This document shows positions 34,232 through 44,851 of a stretch of 58,592 nucleotides of DNA, piece by piece. Made by a program: the position numbers and the translations under genes. The stretch lies in contig JBHJOP010000069.1 of assembly GCA_050329575.1 (NCBI GenBank), positions 1 through 58,592 of the forward strand, read 5' to 3'. Under the pieces are notes generated by a model. The model saw only the letters and a program-made list of their open reading frames with translations, did no database searches and had not been told where the DNA came from. How positions within the stretch are numbered: the first letter of the stretch is position 1; every line of letters starts with the position of its first letter. This stretch comes from JAUXFS01 sp050329575. Lineage in GTDB: Bacteria > Pseudomonadota > Alphaproteobacteria > Rhodospirillales > Defluviicoccaceae.

Positions 34232-34689
34232 CCATGGCTCGGTCCGGTGTCGAGGAACGCCTGCTCAACGACTACCAGCGGAGCTTCCCGCTGGAGCCGC
34301 GGCCGTTCGCACGGATCGCCGCCGAACTCGGGATCGGCGAGGACGCGTTGCTCGAACTGGTTGCCGATCTGCAGGCGCAAGGGGTGGTCGGCCGGGTCGG
34401 CGCCGTCGTCCGCCCCAACGCGGTCGGGGCCAGTACCCTCGCCGCAGTCGCCGCGCCTGCGGATCGTCTCGCGGCGGTGGCGACGGCGCTCAGCGCCCGC
34501 GCCGAGATCAACCACTGCTACGAGCGCGAGCATGCGATCAATTTGTGGTTCGTGGTCACCGCCGGCTGCGAAGCCGATGTCGTCCGCGTGCTTCGGGAGA
34601 TCGAGGCCGAAACCGGGCTCGCGGTGCTCGATCTGCCGCTGCTCGAGGGCTACCACATCGACCTGGGATTCGATCTGCGATGCGGGTGA
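34228..34689 (+). CDS. nirD: Siroheme decarboxylase subunit NirD (Lrp/AsnC-like)
   Basis: 153 residues from the GTG at 34228, which overlaps the nirF stop. An ATG two codons on (34234) is the alternative. A winged-helix N-terminal part (LLNDYQRSFPLEPRPF) and a C-terminal RAM-like domain with HCYEREHAINLWFVV form the NirD/NirG type. With NirL, NirG and NirH it decarboxylates siroheme to 12,18-didecarboxysiroheme. It overlaps nirL by 10 bp. Confidence 0.9.
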   Translation: MTMARSGVEERLLNDYQRSFPLEPRPFARIAAELGIGEDALLELVADLQAQGVVGRVGAVVRPNAVGASTLAAVAAPADRLAAVATALSARAEINHCYEREHAINLWFVVTAGCEADVVRVLREIEAETGLAVLDLPLLEGYHIDLGFDLRCG

Positions 34690-35180
34690 GCGAACCGGAC
34701 CGACGTCTGCTCGCCGCCATCGAGGAGGGGCTGCCGCTCGTCTCACGCCCCTACCGGGACGTCGGCCGTCGCGTCGGCCTTGAGGAGGACGAGGTCATCG
34801 CCAGACTGGCGGCGCTCATCGAGGCCGGCGTCGTCAAACGGCTGGGGCTCGTCGTCCGCCACCGAGAGCTCGGCTACGTCGCCAACGCGATGGTCGTCTG
34901 GGACGTCGGCGATGACGCGGTCGGCGCGGTCGGCCGGCGGCTGGCCGCCTTCCCCTTCGTCACTCTCTGCTATCGCCGGCCGCGACGGCCGCCGCGCTGG
35001 CCCTACAACCTGTTCTGCATGATCCACGGCCGCGACCGCGAGACGGTGCTGGCACAGGTCGACACGCTGCGACGGGAGGCGGAGCTGACCGACACTCCGC
35101 ATGTGGTGCTGTTCAGCCGCACCCGATTCAAGCAGCGAGGCGCGCGCTACGGCGCCGCGCTGGCCGCGGAGACAGTCTGA
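34680..35180 (+). CDS. nirL: Siroheme decarboxylase subunit NirL
   Basis: 166 residues; ATG at 34680. The NirL/NirH-type features are LPLVSRPYRDVG near the start, LGYVANAMVVWDV in the middle, CYRRPRRPPRWPYNLFCMIHG, and a C-terminal LFSRTRFKQRGARY. The partner subunit is NirD. It overlaps both neighbours. Confidence 0.9.
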   Translation: MRVSEPDRRLLAAIEEGLPLVSRPYRDVGRRVGLEEDEVIARLAALIEAGVVKRLGLVVRHRELGYVANAMVVWDVGDDAVGAVGRRLAAFPFVTLCYRRPRRPPRWPYNLFCMIHGRDRETVLAQVDTLRREAELTDTPHVVLFSRTRFKQRGARYGAALAAETV

Positions 35181-35623
35181 TGGACGCCGTCGACCGGCGC
35201 ATCGTCAATGCCCTCCAGGGCGGCTTCCCGGTCACCGAAACGCCGTTCGCCGACGCGGCGGCGGCCCTCGATCTCGACGCGGACGCGCTGATCCGGCGGA
35301 TCGAGCGTCTGCTCGCCGACGGCTGGCTTAGTCGCTTCGGCCCGATGTACGACGCCGACCGGCTCGGCGGCGCCGTCACCCTGGCCGCGATGGCCGTTCC
35401 CACGGCCGACTTCGATGCCGTCGCCGACGCGGTGAACGGCCACCCGGAGGTCGCGCACAACTATGCCCGCGATCATGCCCTCAACATGTGGTTCGTGATC
35501 GCCACCGAGGCCCCCGAACGGATTCCCGACGTCATCGGCGAGATCGAGGCCGAGACCGGATTGGCGGTTCTCGAGATGCCGAAGATCGACGAGTACTTCG
35601 TCGGCGCGAGGTTCGAGGCATGA
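35180..35623 (+). CDS. nirG: Siroheme decarboxylase subunit NirG
   Basis: 147 residues; the ATG at 35180 shares its A with the nirL stop. It is a paralog of NirD with GGFPVTETPFAD, HNYARDHALNMWFVIA and VLEMPKIDEYFVG. Together with NirH it makes the second NirD/L-type pair. Confidence 0.9.
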   Translation: MDAVDRRIVNALQGGFPVTETPFADAAAALDLDADALIRRIERLLADGWLSRFGPMYDADRLGGAVTLAAMAVPTADFDAVADAVNGHPEVAHNYARDHALNMWFVIATEAPERIPDVIGEIEAETGLAVLEMPKIDEYFVGARFEA

Positions 35624-36120
35624 ACCGGATCGCCCCCGACGCGGCGATCGACGAGATTGACCGCCGCATCGTCAAGGCGACACAGGCCGGCCTGCCCCTG
35701 TGTCCGTGCCCTTATCACGCCGTCGCCGACGCCCTCGGCCTCGCCGCCGAAGAAGTGATGGCGCGCCTGCATCGCTTGCTGGTGACGGGAGTCGTCAGGC
35801 GGATCGGCGCCGTCCCCAACCATTACCGTCTCGGCTACGTCGCCAACGGGATGTCGGTGTGGGACGTCCCCGACGACGCAGTGGGCAAGATCGGGCCCGA
35901 GATCGGCGCGCTCGACTTCGTCTCCCACTGCTACCGGCGGCCCCGGCATCCGCCGCTCTGGCCCTACAACCTGTTCGCCATGGTCCACGGCCGCGACCGC
36001 GATGAGGTGGAAGCCAAGGTGAGCGCGATCGCCGACCGGCTCGGCGTCCTCGATCGCGGCCACGCGGTGCTATATTCGACCCGGATTCTCAAGAAGACCG
36101 GCCTCCGCCTCGTCGATTGA
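35620..36120 (+). CDS. nirH: Siroheme decarboxylase subunit NirH
   Basis: 166 residues; ATGA overlap with nirG. It is a paralog of NirL: LPLCPCPYHAVADA, LGYVANGMSVWDV, CYRRPRHPPLWPYNLFAMVHG and STRILKKTGLRL. Having four separate decarboxylase genes (D, L, G, H) is the Paracoccus/Pseudomonas aeruginosa arrangement. Confidence 0.9.
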   Translation: MNRIAPDAAIDEIDRRIVKATQAGLPLCPCPYHAVADALGLAAEEVMARLHRLLVTGVVRRIGAVPNHYRLGYVANGMSVWDVPDDAVGKIGPEIGALDFVSHCYRRPRHPPLWPYNLFAMVHGRDRDEVEAKVSAIADRLGVLDRGHAVLYSTRILKKTGLRLVD

Positions 36121-36133
36121 ACGGACGCCACCC

Positions 36134-37339
36134 ATGTTTCGCATCAGCCAGTTCATGAACGAGATCGCCAGTCCGACCCCGCTCGGACCGCCGCGGGTTC
36201 CGCCCGGACCGGTGGTCATCTGGAACCTGGTCAGGCGCTGCAATCTCGCCTGCAAGCACTGCTATTCGATCTCCGCCGACACTGATTTTCCCGGCGAGCT
36301 CTCCACCGCCGAGGTATTCGCGGTGATGGATGATCTGAGAATGTTCCGGGTGCCGGTGCTGATCCTGTCCGGCGGCGAGCCGCTGCTCCGCCCGGACATC
36401 TTCGATATCTCCCGACGAGCCAGGGCGATGGGTTTCTACGTCGGGCTGTCGTCCAACGGCACCTTGATCGACGAGCGAACCATCGACGCCATCGCAGCCA
36501 CCGGTTACGACTACGTCGGCATCAGCCTCGACGGCATCGGCGCCACCCACGACGCCTTCCGCCGCCGCCCGGGCGCGTTCGAAGCGTCGCTGCGGGGCAT
36601 CCGGCTGTGCCGCGACCGCGGCATCAAGGTCGGTATCCGCTTCACCTTGACCCTCGACAACGCCCACGAGCTTCGAGACCTGCTGCGACTGGCGGACGAC
36701 GAGGGGATCGAGAAGTTCTACCTTTCGCACCTCAACTACGCCGGCCGCGGCAACAAGAACCGCGGCGACGACGCGGCCTTCGAAACCACCCGCCGGGCGA
36801 TGGACCTGCTTTTCGAGGTGAGTTGGAACGCCGTTCAGGAGAGAACCGGCAAGGAGTTCGTCACCGGCAACAACGATGCCGACGGTGTCTATCTGCTCGA
36901 CTGGACGGCGGCGCGGTTCCCCGATCGGGTCGCGCACCTGCGCGCCAAGCTCGCCCAATGGGGCGGCAATTCGTCCGGGGTCAACGTTGCCAACATCGAC
37001 AACCTCGGCAACGTCCATCCCGATACCTTCTGGTGGCACCACGACCTCGGCAACGTCCGCGAGCGGCCGTTTTCCGAGATCTGGCCGGATACCTCGGATC
37101 CGATCATGGCGGCGCTGAAATCGCGGCCGCGGCCGCTCAAAGGGCGCTGCGCCGCGTGTGCTCACCTGGAAATCTGCGGCGGCAACACCCGGGTCCGGGC
37201 CCTCCAACTGACCGGAGATGCTTGGCAGGAGGATCCGGGCTGCTACCTCACCGACGCCGAGATCGGCCTGCCGACGGTGCGCGAACGGGTTCGACTACGT
37301 CCGTTTCGGAAGGGCGACCATGTGGCCACTGCTGTTTAG
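36134..37339 (+). CDS. nirJ: Radical SAM enzyme NirJ of heme d1 synthesis
   Basis: 401 residues. The radical SAM cluster is CNLACKHC (Cys36, Cys40, Cys43), followed by LSGGEPLL and SSNGTLID. A C-terminal SPASM-like auxiliary cluster region contains CAACAHLEICGGN and DPGCYLT. NirJ removes the two propionates of didecarboxysiroheme, leaving the keto groups of heme d1. The 3' end overlaps nirN by 20 bp. Confidence 0.93.
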   Translation: MFRISQFMNEIASPTPLGPPRVPPGPVVIWNLVRRCNLACKHCYSISADTDFPGELSTAEVFAVMDDLRMFRVPVLILSGGEPLLRPDIFDISRRARAMGFYVGLSSNGTLIDERTIDAIAATGYDYVGISLDGIGATHDAFRRRPGAFEASLRGIRLCRDRGIKVGIRFTLTLDNAHELRDLLRLADDEGIEKFYLSHLNYAGRGNKNRGDDAAFETTRRAMDLLFEVSWNAVQERTGKEFVTGNNDADGVYLLDWTAARFPDRVAHLRAKLAQWGGNSSGVNVANIDNLGNVHPDTFWWHHDLGNVRERPFSEIWPDTSDPIMAALKSRPRPLKGRCAACAHLEICGGNTRVRALQLTGDAWQEDPGCYLTDAEIGLPTVRERVRLRPFRKGDHVATAV

Positions 37340-38873
37340 CCTGTTGGCTCTGGCCCCGGCGACGACGCTGGCCGCCGATCGTCCCGACGTCGCTATCCTC
37401 TACGCCGAGCACTGCGGCCAATGCCACGGCGAGAAGCGGCTCGGCGGCCTCGGACCCGCCTTGCTACCGGAGAACCTCACGCGGCTGCGGAAAGCCGCGG
37501 CGACCGCCGCGATCGCGGAAGGCCGGCCGGCAACCCAGATGCCGGGATTCGCGGACTCGCTCTCCACCGACGAAATCGCCGCCCTGGTCGATCTGATCTA
37601 TACGCCACTGCCGGAGGTTCCTCGCTGGACGCTGGATGAGATGGCGGCCAGTCACGTGGTCCATGCCCCGACAGCGGCGCTGCCGGACAAGCCGGTGCAT
37701 GCGGCCGACCCGCTCAACCTGTTCACCGTCGTCGAAGTCGGCGACAACCACGTGACGATTCTCGACGGAGACACGTTCGAGCCGTTATGGCGGTTTCCGT
37801 CGCGCTTCGCGCTGCACGGCGGCGCCAAGTATTCGCCGGACGGGCGGTTCGTCTACCTCGGCTCCCGCGACGGCTGGATCAGCAAGTACGACCTCTACGG
37901 TCTGCAGCCGGTGGCCGAAGTGCGTGCCGGCATCAACACTCGCAACATCGCCGTTTCCGGCGACGGCAGATGGGTGATGGTCGGCAACTTCCTGCCGCAC
38001 ACGCTGGTGGTGCTGGACGCCGCAGACCTGCGTCCGGTCAAGGTCATCCCGGTCGGCGACGGCAAAGGAACCTCGTCGCGTGTGAGCGCCGTCTACACCG
38101 CGCCGCCGCGCACCAGCTTCGTCGCCGCCCTCAAGGACATCCCCGAGATCTGGGAGATGTCGTATGCGGACAACCCGGCCCCGGTGCCGAAGGGCTTCAT
38201 CCACAGTCGGGAGCCGGGAATGACCGAAGGCTTCTTCGACCACGGACCGTTCCCGGTGCGTCGGATCGTCCTCGACGACTACCTCGACGATTTCTTCTTC
38301 GACCAGGACTATCGCCACCTGATCGGAACGGCCCGCGACGGCCACAGTGGCCAAGTGGTCAACCTCAACGTCGGGCGCCGGATCGCCGACATCGCGCTCC
38401 CCGGCATGCCGCACCTCGGTTCGGGGATCACCTTCACGTACCGCGGAACGCCGGTGCTGGCCACCCCGCACCTCGACGATGCGGCGGTCAGCGTCATCGA
38501 CATGACCACTTGGCGGACGGTCAAGCGCATCGACACCTTGGGACCGGGTTTCTTCATGCGTAGCCACGAGAACACCCCCTACGCCTGGGTCGACGTGTTC
38601 TTCGGCAAAGACAAGGACGCGATCCACGTCATCGACAAGCGGACGTTGGAAATCGTCGAAACGCTCCGCCCGGCGCCGGGACGGACCACGGCCCACGTCG
38701 AGTTCACCCGTGACGGCCGCTTCGCCCTGGTCAGCATCTGGGAGATGGACGGCGCCCTCGTCGTCTACGACGCCGAAACGCTGCAGGAAGTCAAGCGCAT
38801 CCCGATGCGCAAGCCCTCGGGCAAATACAATGTTTACAACAAGATCACCTACGCCGCCGGCACCAGCCACTGA
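37320..38873 (+). CDS. nirN: Dihydro-heme d1 dehydrogenase NirN
   Basis: 517 residues; ATG at 37320 inside the nirJ end. The signal peptide is LLFSLLALAPATTLA. An N-terminal cytochrome c domain has CGQCH (Cys32, Cys35, His36), followed by an NirS-like propeller ending PSGKYNVYNK, as NirS ends TGKFNVYNT. NirN introduces the last double bond of heme d1 and passes it to NirS. It is about 70 residues shorter than NirS here, as is usual. Confidence 0.92.
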   Translation: MWPLLFSLLALAPATTLAADRPDVAILYAEHCGQCHGEKRLGGLGPALLPENLTRLRKAAATAAIAEGRPATQMPGFADSLSTDEIAALVDLIYTPLPEVPRWTLDEMAASHVVHAPTAALPDKPVHAADPLNLFTVVEVGDNHVTILDGDTFEPLWRFPSRFALHGGAKYSPDGRFVYLGSRDGWISKYDLYGLQPVAEVRAGINTRNIAVSGDGRWVMVGNFLPHTLVVLDAADLRPVKVIPVGDGKGTSSRVSAVYTAPPRTSFVAALKDIPEIWEMSYADNPAPVPKGFIHSREPGMTEGFFDHGPFPVRRIVLDDYLDDFFFDQDYRHLIGTARDGHSGQVVNLNVGRRIADIALPGMPHLGSGITFTYRGTPVLATPHLDDAAVSVIDMTTWRTVKRIDTLGPGFFMRSHENTPYAWVDVFFGKDKDAIHVIDKRTLEIVETLRPAPGRTTAHVEFTRDGRFALVSIWEMDGALVVYDAETLQEVKRIPMRKPSGKYNVYNKITYAAGTSH

Positions 38874-38877
38874 GCCG

Positions 38878-39681
38878 GTGCCGTGGCCCGGAGATTGGTG
38901 CCGGTCCGCGCTGATCCTGGTCGGCCACGGCTCGACCCGCTGCCCCGGCCCCGGCCGCCAGTTGCGACGCCACGCCGAGACGTTGACCCGCCTCGGCCTG
39001 TTCGCCGAGGTGCAAACCGCCACCCTGGTGGGCGGACCACCGCCCGGCGAGGTGCTGCGCGCGCTGACGAGCGATCGCGTCTACGTCATGCCGATGTTCA
39101 TGTGTCAGGGTCAGTACGTCCGAGACCGCGTGCCGACCGCCTTCGAGTTCGCGGGGACGACCGGCCGCGCCAAGGGCCGCACCGTTCACGTCTGCCCCCC
39201 GATCGGTCTCGCCCCTGAACTGGCGGATCTTATCGCGAGGCGTGCGACGGAGCGCTTGGCGGAAAGAGGGATTGCCCCCGGAGCCGCCGGGGCGTTGCTC
39301 ATCGGCCACGGTTCCGCGACGGGTACGGCGTCCTGGCGGGCAACCGAAGCCCAGGCATCGCGGCTGCGCGCAGCGACCTTGTTCGCCCGGGTCGAGACCG
39401 CCTACCTGGAGCAGCGGCCGTTCCTGACCGATGTGGTGTCGGGAATCCGGGGGCCGCTTGCGGCGGTCGCACTGCTTGCCGCCGAGGGACCGCACGCGCG
39501 TGAGGATATCGGCCGTATGATCGCCGAAAGCGGCGACCGAAGCATCGCCTTCATCGGCGCCATTGGCGGCGATGTGGCCATGCCCGAGATCGTCCTCCAG
39601 AGCCTGAGGCGCGTTTCCCGGTCGATCGACGGTGGCGGACTGAACCCGGCGCCCGGTGGCGGCGTCAGCCTTCCGAGGTGA
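38878..39681 (+). CDS. CbiX/SirB-type sirohydrochlorin chelatase
   Basis: 267 residues. The GTG at 38878 comes 4 bases after the nirN stop, so it is probably cotranscribed. Two half-domains each carry the chelatase signature: ALILVGHGSTR near residue 10 and ALLIGHGSAT near 142, with YVMPMFMCQGQYVRD between. CbiX/SirB insert cobalt or iron into sirohydrochlorin. Placed at the end of a heme d1 operon it most likely makes siroheme, the substrate of NirDLGH. The 3' end overlaps the convergent methyltransferase gene by 17 bp. Confidence 0.82.
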   Translation: MPWPGDWCRSALILVGHGSTRCPGPGRQLRRHAETLTRLGLFAEVQTATLVGGPPPGEVLRALTSDRVYVMPMFMCQGQYVRDRVPTAFEFAGTTGRAKGRTVHVCPPIGLAPELADLIARRATERLAERGIAPGAAGALLIGHGSATGTASWRATEAQASRLRAATLFARVETAYLEQRPFLTDVVSGIRGPLAAVALLAAEGPHAREDIGRMIAESGDRSIAFIGAIGGDVAMPEIVLQSLRRVSRSIDGGGLNPAPGGGVSLPR

Positions 39682-40456
39682 CGACTTGGGCCACAAAGAA
39701 TACCGAAGCGAATGACCGGTCGTCGCTGTCGAACAAGGCGATCTCCCGTTCGAAGGTGGCGAGGATCCGCGCGAGCGCGGATCCCGTTCGAACGCGCGGC
39801 CGCAGGAGCGCCATGCGCGAACGAAGCGGGTCGTAGTAGTTCGACCAAGCCGAGCGTGGCACCTCGACCGTCTCGATCAGTCTGAACCCGTGTTCGCAGA
39901 GCTGTCCAACGACCACCTCAGGGTCGGTCATCGCCGGATAGTCCTCGGCCCAGAACGCGACCGCCTCCGCCGACCGGTCCCGCGGCGGGACTTTCCAGAC
40001 GACATCGCTGAACACAATGCTCCCCCGCGGGTGCACCAGATCGCGCCAGGTGCGGAAGGCCAGCGGACGTCCGATGGCATAGATTGACGACTCGGCCCAG
40101 ATCAGGTGAAGGCTGGCCAGGGCGATGCCATGGGCGGGACCGGAGTCCATGGCACCAACGACACCGAGGACTCGCTCGCCCAGCCCCCTCAATCTCGCGC
40201 GGTCCCGAAGCCTCTCGATGAACGATCGGTGGCAGTCGATGGCGATGACGGTGGCTTCCGGCAGCGATTGCGCCAGAACCAGCGCCGATGCGCCGACCCC
40301 GCACCCCATGTCGGCGATCCGTGGTCGCGCAGGGAGCAGGGACCGGATGCGATCGAGGACGGCGAGGGTTGTCCGCTCGTCACCCGGCCCGAGGCGATCG
40401 AGACCGTGAAACAACACCTCGCATGCGTCTGCCTCGGAGTCAGGGGCATCCGACAC
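39665..40456 (-). CDS. SAM-dependent methyltransferase
   Basis: 263 residues. The GTG start at 40456 has GGAG about 6 bases upstream. Motif I is RIADMGCGVGASALVLA (residues ~46-62), then VIAIDCHRSFIERL, a weak motif II (HLIWAESSIYAIG) and a motif III strand, HPRGSIVFSDVVW. The C-terminal ~90 residues (YYDPLRSRMALLRP) form a cap-like part. Substrate unknown. It is probably a single-gene unit; the next same-strand gene is 54 bp upstream. Confidence 0.8.
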   Translation of the reverse strand: MSDAPDSEADACEVLFHGLDRLGPGDERTTLAVLDRIRSLLPARPRIADMGCGVGASALVLAQSLPEATVIAIDCHRSFIERLRDRARLRGLGERVLGVVGAMDSGPAHGIALASLHLIWAESSIYAIGRPLAFRTWRDLVHPRGSIVFSDVVWKVPPRDRSAEAVAFWAEDYPAMTDPEVVVGQLCEHGFRLIETVEVPRSAWSNYYDPLRSRMALLRPRVRTGSALARILATFEREIALFDSDDRSFASVFFVAQVVTSEG

Positions 40457-40510
40457 GGATGATCTCCATGAACCTCGATCTCCGTCTCGGTGCTCTGAAT
40501 CGCCTTTCCG

Positions 40511-41793
<1,283 letters not shown>

Positions 41794-41797
<4 letters not shown>

Positions 41798-42765
41798 GCG
41801 CGGCCCCCCTGATCGGGTTGCGTGCGGGAATCCGCGGCGGGCAGTGCGCTTCCGCGGCGGGCGAGGTAGATGCCGACCAGGATCACCGCGGCCCCCAGGG
41901 CCTGCCACGGCCCGAGCGCCTCGGCGAGGATGATCCACGCCAGCACCGCGGCCACCGCCGGCTGCAGCAGCAGCCCCACCGACGAGAACGCTGCCGGCAG
42001 ATGGGCGAGGGCGTAGGCGATCAAGCTCTGGCCGCCGGCATGGGAGACGAGCGCCAGGCCCACCAGCACCGCCCAGCCGGAGACCGAGGTCGCGATCAGC
42101 CTCTCGCCGGAGATGACGGCCACCGGCAGCAGCACGAGGCAGGTGACCAATCCGCTCCAAGCCATGATCGTCGCGGTCGAGAAGCGGGCGCGCAGCCGTC
42201 CGACGGCGACGATGTAGCCGGCGTAGAACACTGCGGTGACCAGTCCGAGTGCGTCGCCCCCAAGATGGGTGAGGCTGAGCGTGACGCTTCGTCCCATCAG
42301 CACGCAGGCGCCTGCGAGGGCGAGAGCCATGCCGGTCAGGAAGGTGCGCGAGAAGCGCTCGCCGAACAGCACGAAGCCAGCCAGGGTCACGAACACCGGC
42401 GCAAAGTTGGCGAGCAGGGTCGCGTTGGCCACGGTGGTGAAGCGGATCGACCAATGCCAGAAGGCGAGGTCGCCGGCAAACAGCAGGCCGGCGACGCCGA
42501 AGCCCAGATAGTCCGCGCGGGTCGCCGGGCGCACGATCGGTCGCGCGGCGCGGCCTTCCCAATGCCGCCAAAGCCACAGGGCGGGAAGGGCGAGTGCGAG
42601 ACGGTGGAACGCGGTGGCCGTCGGGCCCAGTTCGCTGAGACGGACGAAGATCGGCGCGAAAGCGATGGCAATGGCGCCAGCCAACAGCGCCGCCAAAGCG
42701 ATCCGGGCACGCCCGTCGGCGATCATCGCGGCGGATTGACAGGCAGTGCTTCGCATGACCGGCAT
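41794..42765 (-). CDS. EamA/DMT-family transporter
   Basis: 323 residues with ten hydrophobic helices in two repeats. Typical stretches are FAPIFVRLSELGPTATAFHR at the start, FTTVANATLLANFAPVFV in the first EamA unit, and LPAAFSSVGLLLQPAVAAVLAW in the second. The family exports metabolites such as amino acids, nucleosides or sugars. Cotranscription with the dehydrogenase at 40511 is likely, but a shared substrate is not implied. Confidence 0.85.
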
Positions 42766-42854
42766 CGGCCGCTAATATATCGGTTTGCGTGCCGCCGCCA
42801 GCCGGTTTGTCGGATCAGGTCGGCCGCCGCGGGATTGACGATCCGGATCCAGGC

Positions 42855-43688
42855 ATGGCCTCTCGCCCGCTGTCAATCGTTGTCGCTGCAGAGCACTCGG
42901 TCGCATCGCCATCGCTGATCGGCCCGGACGATCCGCCCCTTTACGAGGTCTTCAACGCGGACGCGACGGCCCCGATCCTGCTGGTGTGTGATCACGCCAG
43001 CCGCGCAATTCCGGCGGCGATGGGCGATCTCGGCCTCGAAGACGAGGTGCTCAGCCGCCACATCGCCTACGACATCGGCGCGGCCGCGCTCACTCGATTG
43101 CTCGCCGAGCGGATCGGCGCTCCGGCGGTGCTCGCGGGCTACTCGCGTTTGCTGATCGACTGCAACCGCCAGCCGGGGGATCCGCAGTCGATCCCGGAGG
43201 AGAGCGACGGTATCGTCATCCCCGGCAACACCGGTCTCGGTCCGGCCGAGCAGGAGGCGCGGGCGAAGTGTTTCCATTGGCCCTATCATCACGCCATCGA
43301 CGAGGCGTTCGCCCGTCTCAGGCGTGCCGGTCGAGAGCCCCTTCTGCTTTCCGTCCATACGTTCACGCCGACGCTCGGCGGACAGGACCGGTTTTGGGAT
43401 GTGGGGATCCTGTGGAATCGCGATCCGCGGTTCGCGGTGCCCCTGATCGAGCTCCTGCGGCGACATGAAGGGCTGACCGTGGGCGACAACGAGCCCTATT
43501 CCGGCAAGGAGATCGCCTACACGATCAACCTGCATGCGGGCGCCGCCGGGCTCGCCAACGCGGCGGTAGAGGTCAGGCAGGACCACTGCGAGACGCAGGC
43601 AGAACTGATATGGTGGGCCGATATTCTCGGCGATGCGCTGCAACGGATCATTGGCATGGATCACCTCCACAAGGTCGAGCAGTTCTGA
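42855..43688 (+). CDS. N-formylglutamate amidohydrolase family protein
   Basis: 277 residues from the ATG at 42855. Family motifs are LLVCDHASRAIP, HIAYDIGA, SRLLIDCNR, LLLSVHTFTP and DNEPYSGKEIAYTINLHA, with metal-type His/Asp positions. It hydrolyses N-formylglutamate or a similar N-acyl amino acid. The stop overlaps the next start (TGATG), and this gene with the YbdK-type ligase recurs as a pair in Proteobacteria, which points to a small amide-metabolising unit. Confidence 0.88.
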   Translation: MASRPLSIVVAAEHSVASPSLIGPDDPPLYEVFNADATAPILLVCDHASRAIPAAMGDLGLEDEVLSRHIAYDIGAAALTRLLAERIGAPAVLAGYSRLLIDCNRQPGDPQSIPEESDGIVIPGNTGLGPAEQEARAKCFHWPYHHAIDEAFARLRRAGREPLLLSVHTFTPTLGGQDRFWDVGILWNRDPRFAVPLIELLRRHEGLTVGDNEPYSGKEIAYTINLHAGAAGLANAAVEVRQDHCETQAELIWWADILGDALQRIIGMDHLHKVEQF

Positions 43689-44827
43689 TGGGTCGCCGCC
43701 CGGAGCCGGCGTTCACGCTGGGGATCGAGGAGGAATACCTCCTGGTCGATCGCCGAACGCGCGAGGTGGCGATCGACACCGCGCCGGAGATGTTCAAGGA
43801 GTGCGAGGCGCGGCTAGAGGGGATGGTCCGGCCGGAGTTTCTCACCTCCCAGATCGAAGTGGGGACGCCAGTCTGCAATTCGGTGAAGCAGGCGCGCGAG
43901 CATCTGGTTCGGTTGCGTCGCACGGTCGCCGATGTCGCCGCCGATCACGGCTTGGCGCCGATCGCCGCCTCGACCCATCCGTTTTCCGAATGGCAGATGC
44001 AGACGCACACCGACAAGGAGCGCTATCACGTTCTCGCCCGCGACATGCAGGCGGCGGCACGGAGGCTGCTGATCTGCGGCATGCACGTGCACATCGGCAT
44101 CGGGGACGACGAAATGCGGATCGACCTGATGAACCAAGTCAGCTATTTCCTGCCGCACTTGCTCGCCCTCACAACATCGTCGCCGTTCTGGAGAGGCGAG
44201 AACAGCGGCTTGAAATGCTACCGTCTGTGCGTGTTCGACGAACTTCCCCGCACCGGTCTCCCCTCACGGTTCGACTCGTTCGGGGAGTACGAGAGGCATG
44301 TCGGCATCCTGATCAAATGCGGCCTGTTCGAGGATGCCAGCATGATCTGGTGGGACGTGCGCCCGAGCGCCCGCTTCCCGACGCTGGAGATGCGGATCAC
44401 CGACGTCTGCACACGGCTCGACGACGCGATCTGCGTCGCCGCCCTGTATCAGTGCATCCTCCACATGCTGTACCGGCTCAGGCGCGACAACCAGCGCTGG
44501 CGAACCTACGACTATCTGCTGCTCAACGAGAACCGCTGGCGGGCCAGGCGCTACGGCATCGACGAGGGGCTGATCGATTTCGGCAAGGGTGAGATCGTCC
44601 CGTGCGACGAGCTTCTCGAAGAGCTCATCGAGATGACGCGCGAGGATGCAGCGGCGCTCGACTGCGCCGAGGAGGTCTGCGGATGTCGCGACATCGTCCG
44701 ACGTGGCACGAGCGCCCACCGTCAACTGGCCATCTACACCGCGGCGATAACCGGCGGGCGCGGGGTGCGGGAAGCACTGTGCGACGTGGTCGACATGCTC
44801 ATCGAAGACACCGTCAGCGATCTGTGA
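43688..44827 (+). CDS. YbdK-type carboxylate-amine ligase (glutamate-cysteine ligase family 2)
   Basis: 379 residues, about the family length. The start GRRPEPAFTLGIEEEYLLVD holds the ATP/Mg acids. EFLTSQIEVGTP, THPFSEW, CGMHVHIGI, SGLKCYR, TLEMRITDVC and LLNENRWRARRYGIDEG complete the fold. Weak glutamate-cysteine ligase activity is known for YbdK of E. coli; the natural substrate of the family is not settled. Coupled to the amidohydrolase. Confidence 0.9.
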   Translation: MGRRPEPAFTLGIEEEYLLVDRRTREVAIDTAPEMFKECEARLEGMVRPEFLTSQIEVGTPVCNSVKQAREHLVRLRRTVADVAADHGLAPIAASTHPFSEWQMQTHTDKERYHVLARDMQAAARRLLICGMHVHIGIGDDEMRIDLMNQVSYFLPHLLALTTSSPFWRGENSGLKCYRLCVFDELPRTGLPSRFDSFGEYERHVGILIKCGLFEDASMIWWDVRPSARFPTLEMRITDVCTRLDDAICVAALYQCILHMLYRLRRDNQRWRTYDYLLLNENRWRARRYGIDEGLIDFGKGEIVPCDELLEELIEMTREDAAALDCAEEVCGCRDIVRRGTSAHRQLAIYTAAITGGRGVREALCDVVDMLIEDTVSDL

Positions 44828-44851
44828 AACCTACGAGCGGGAGGAGCGTCC

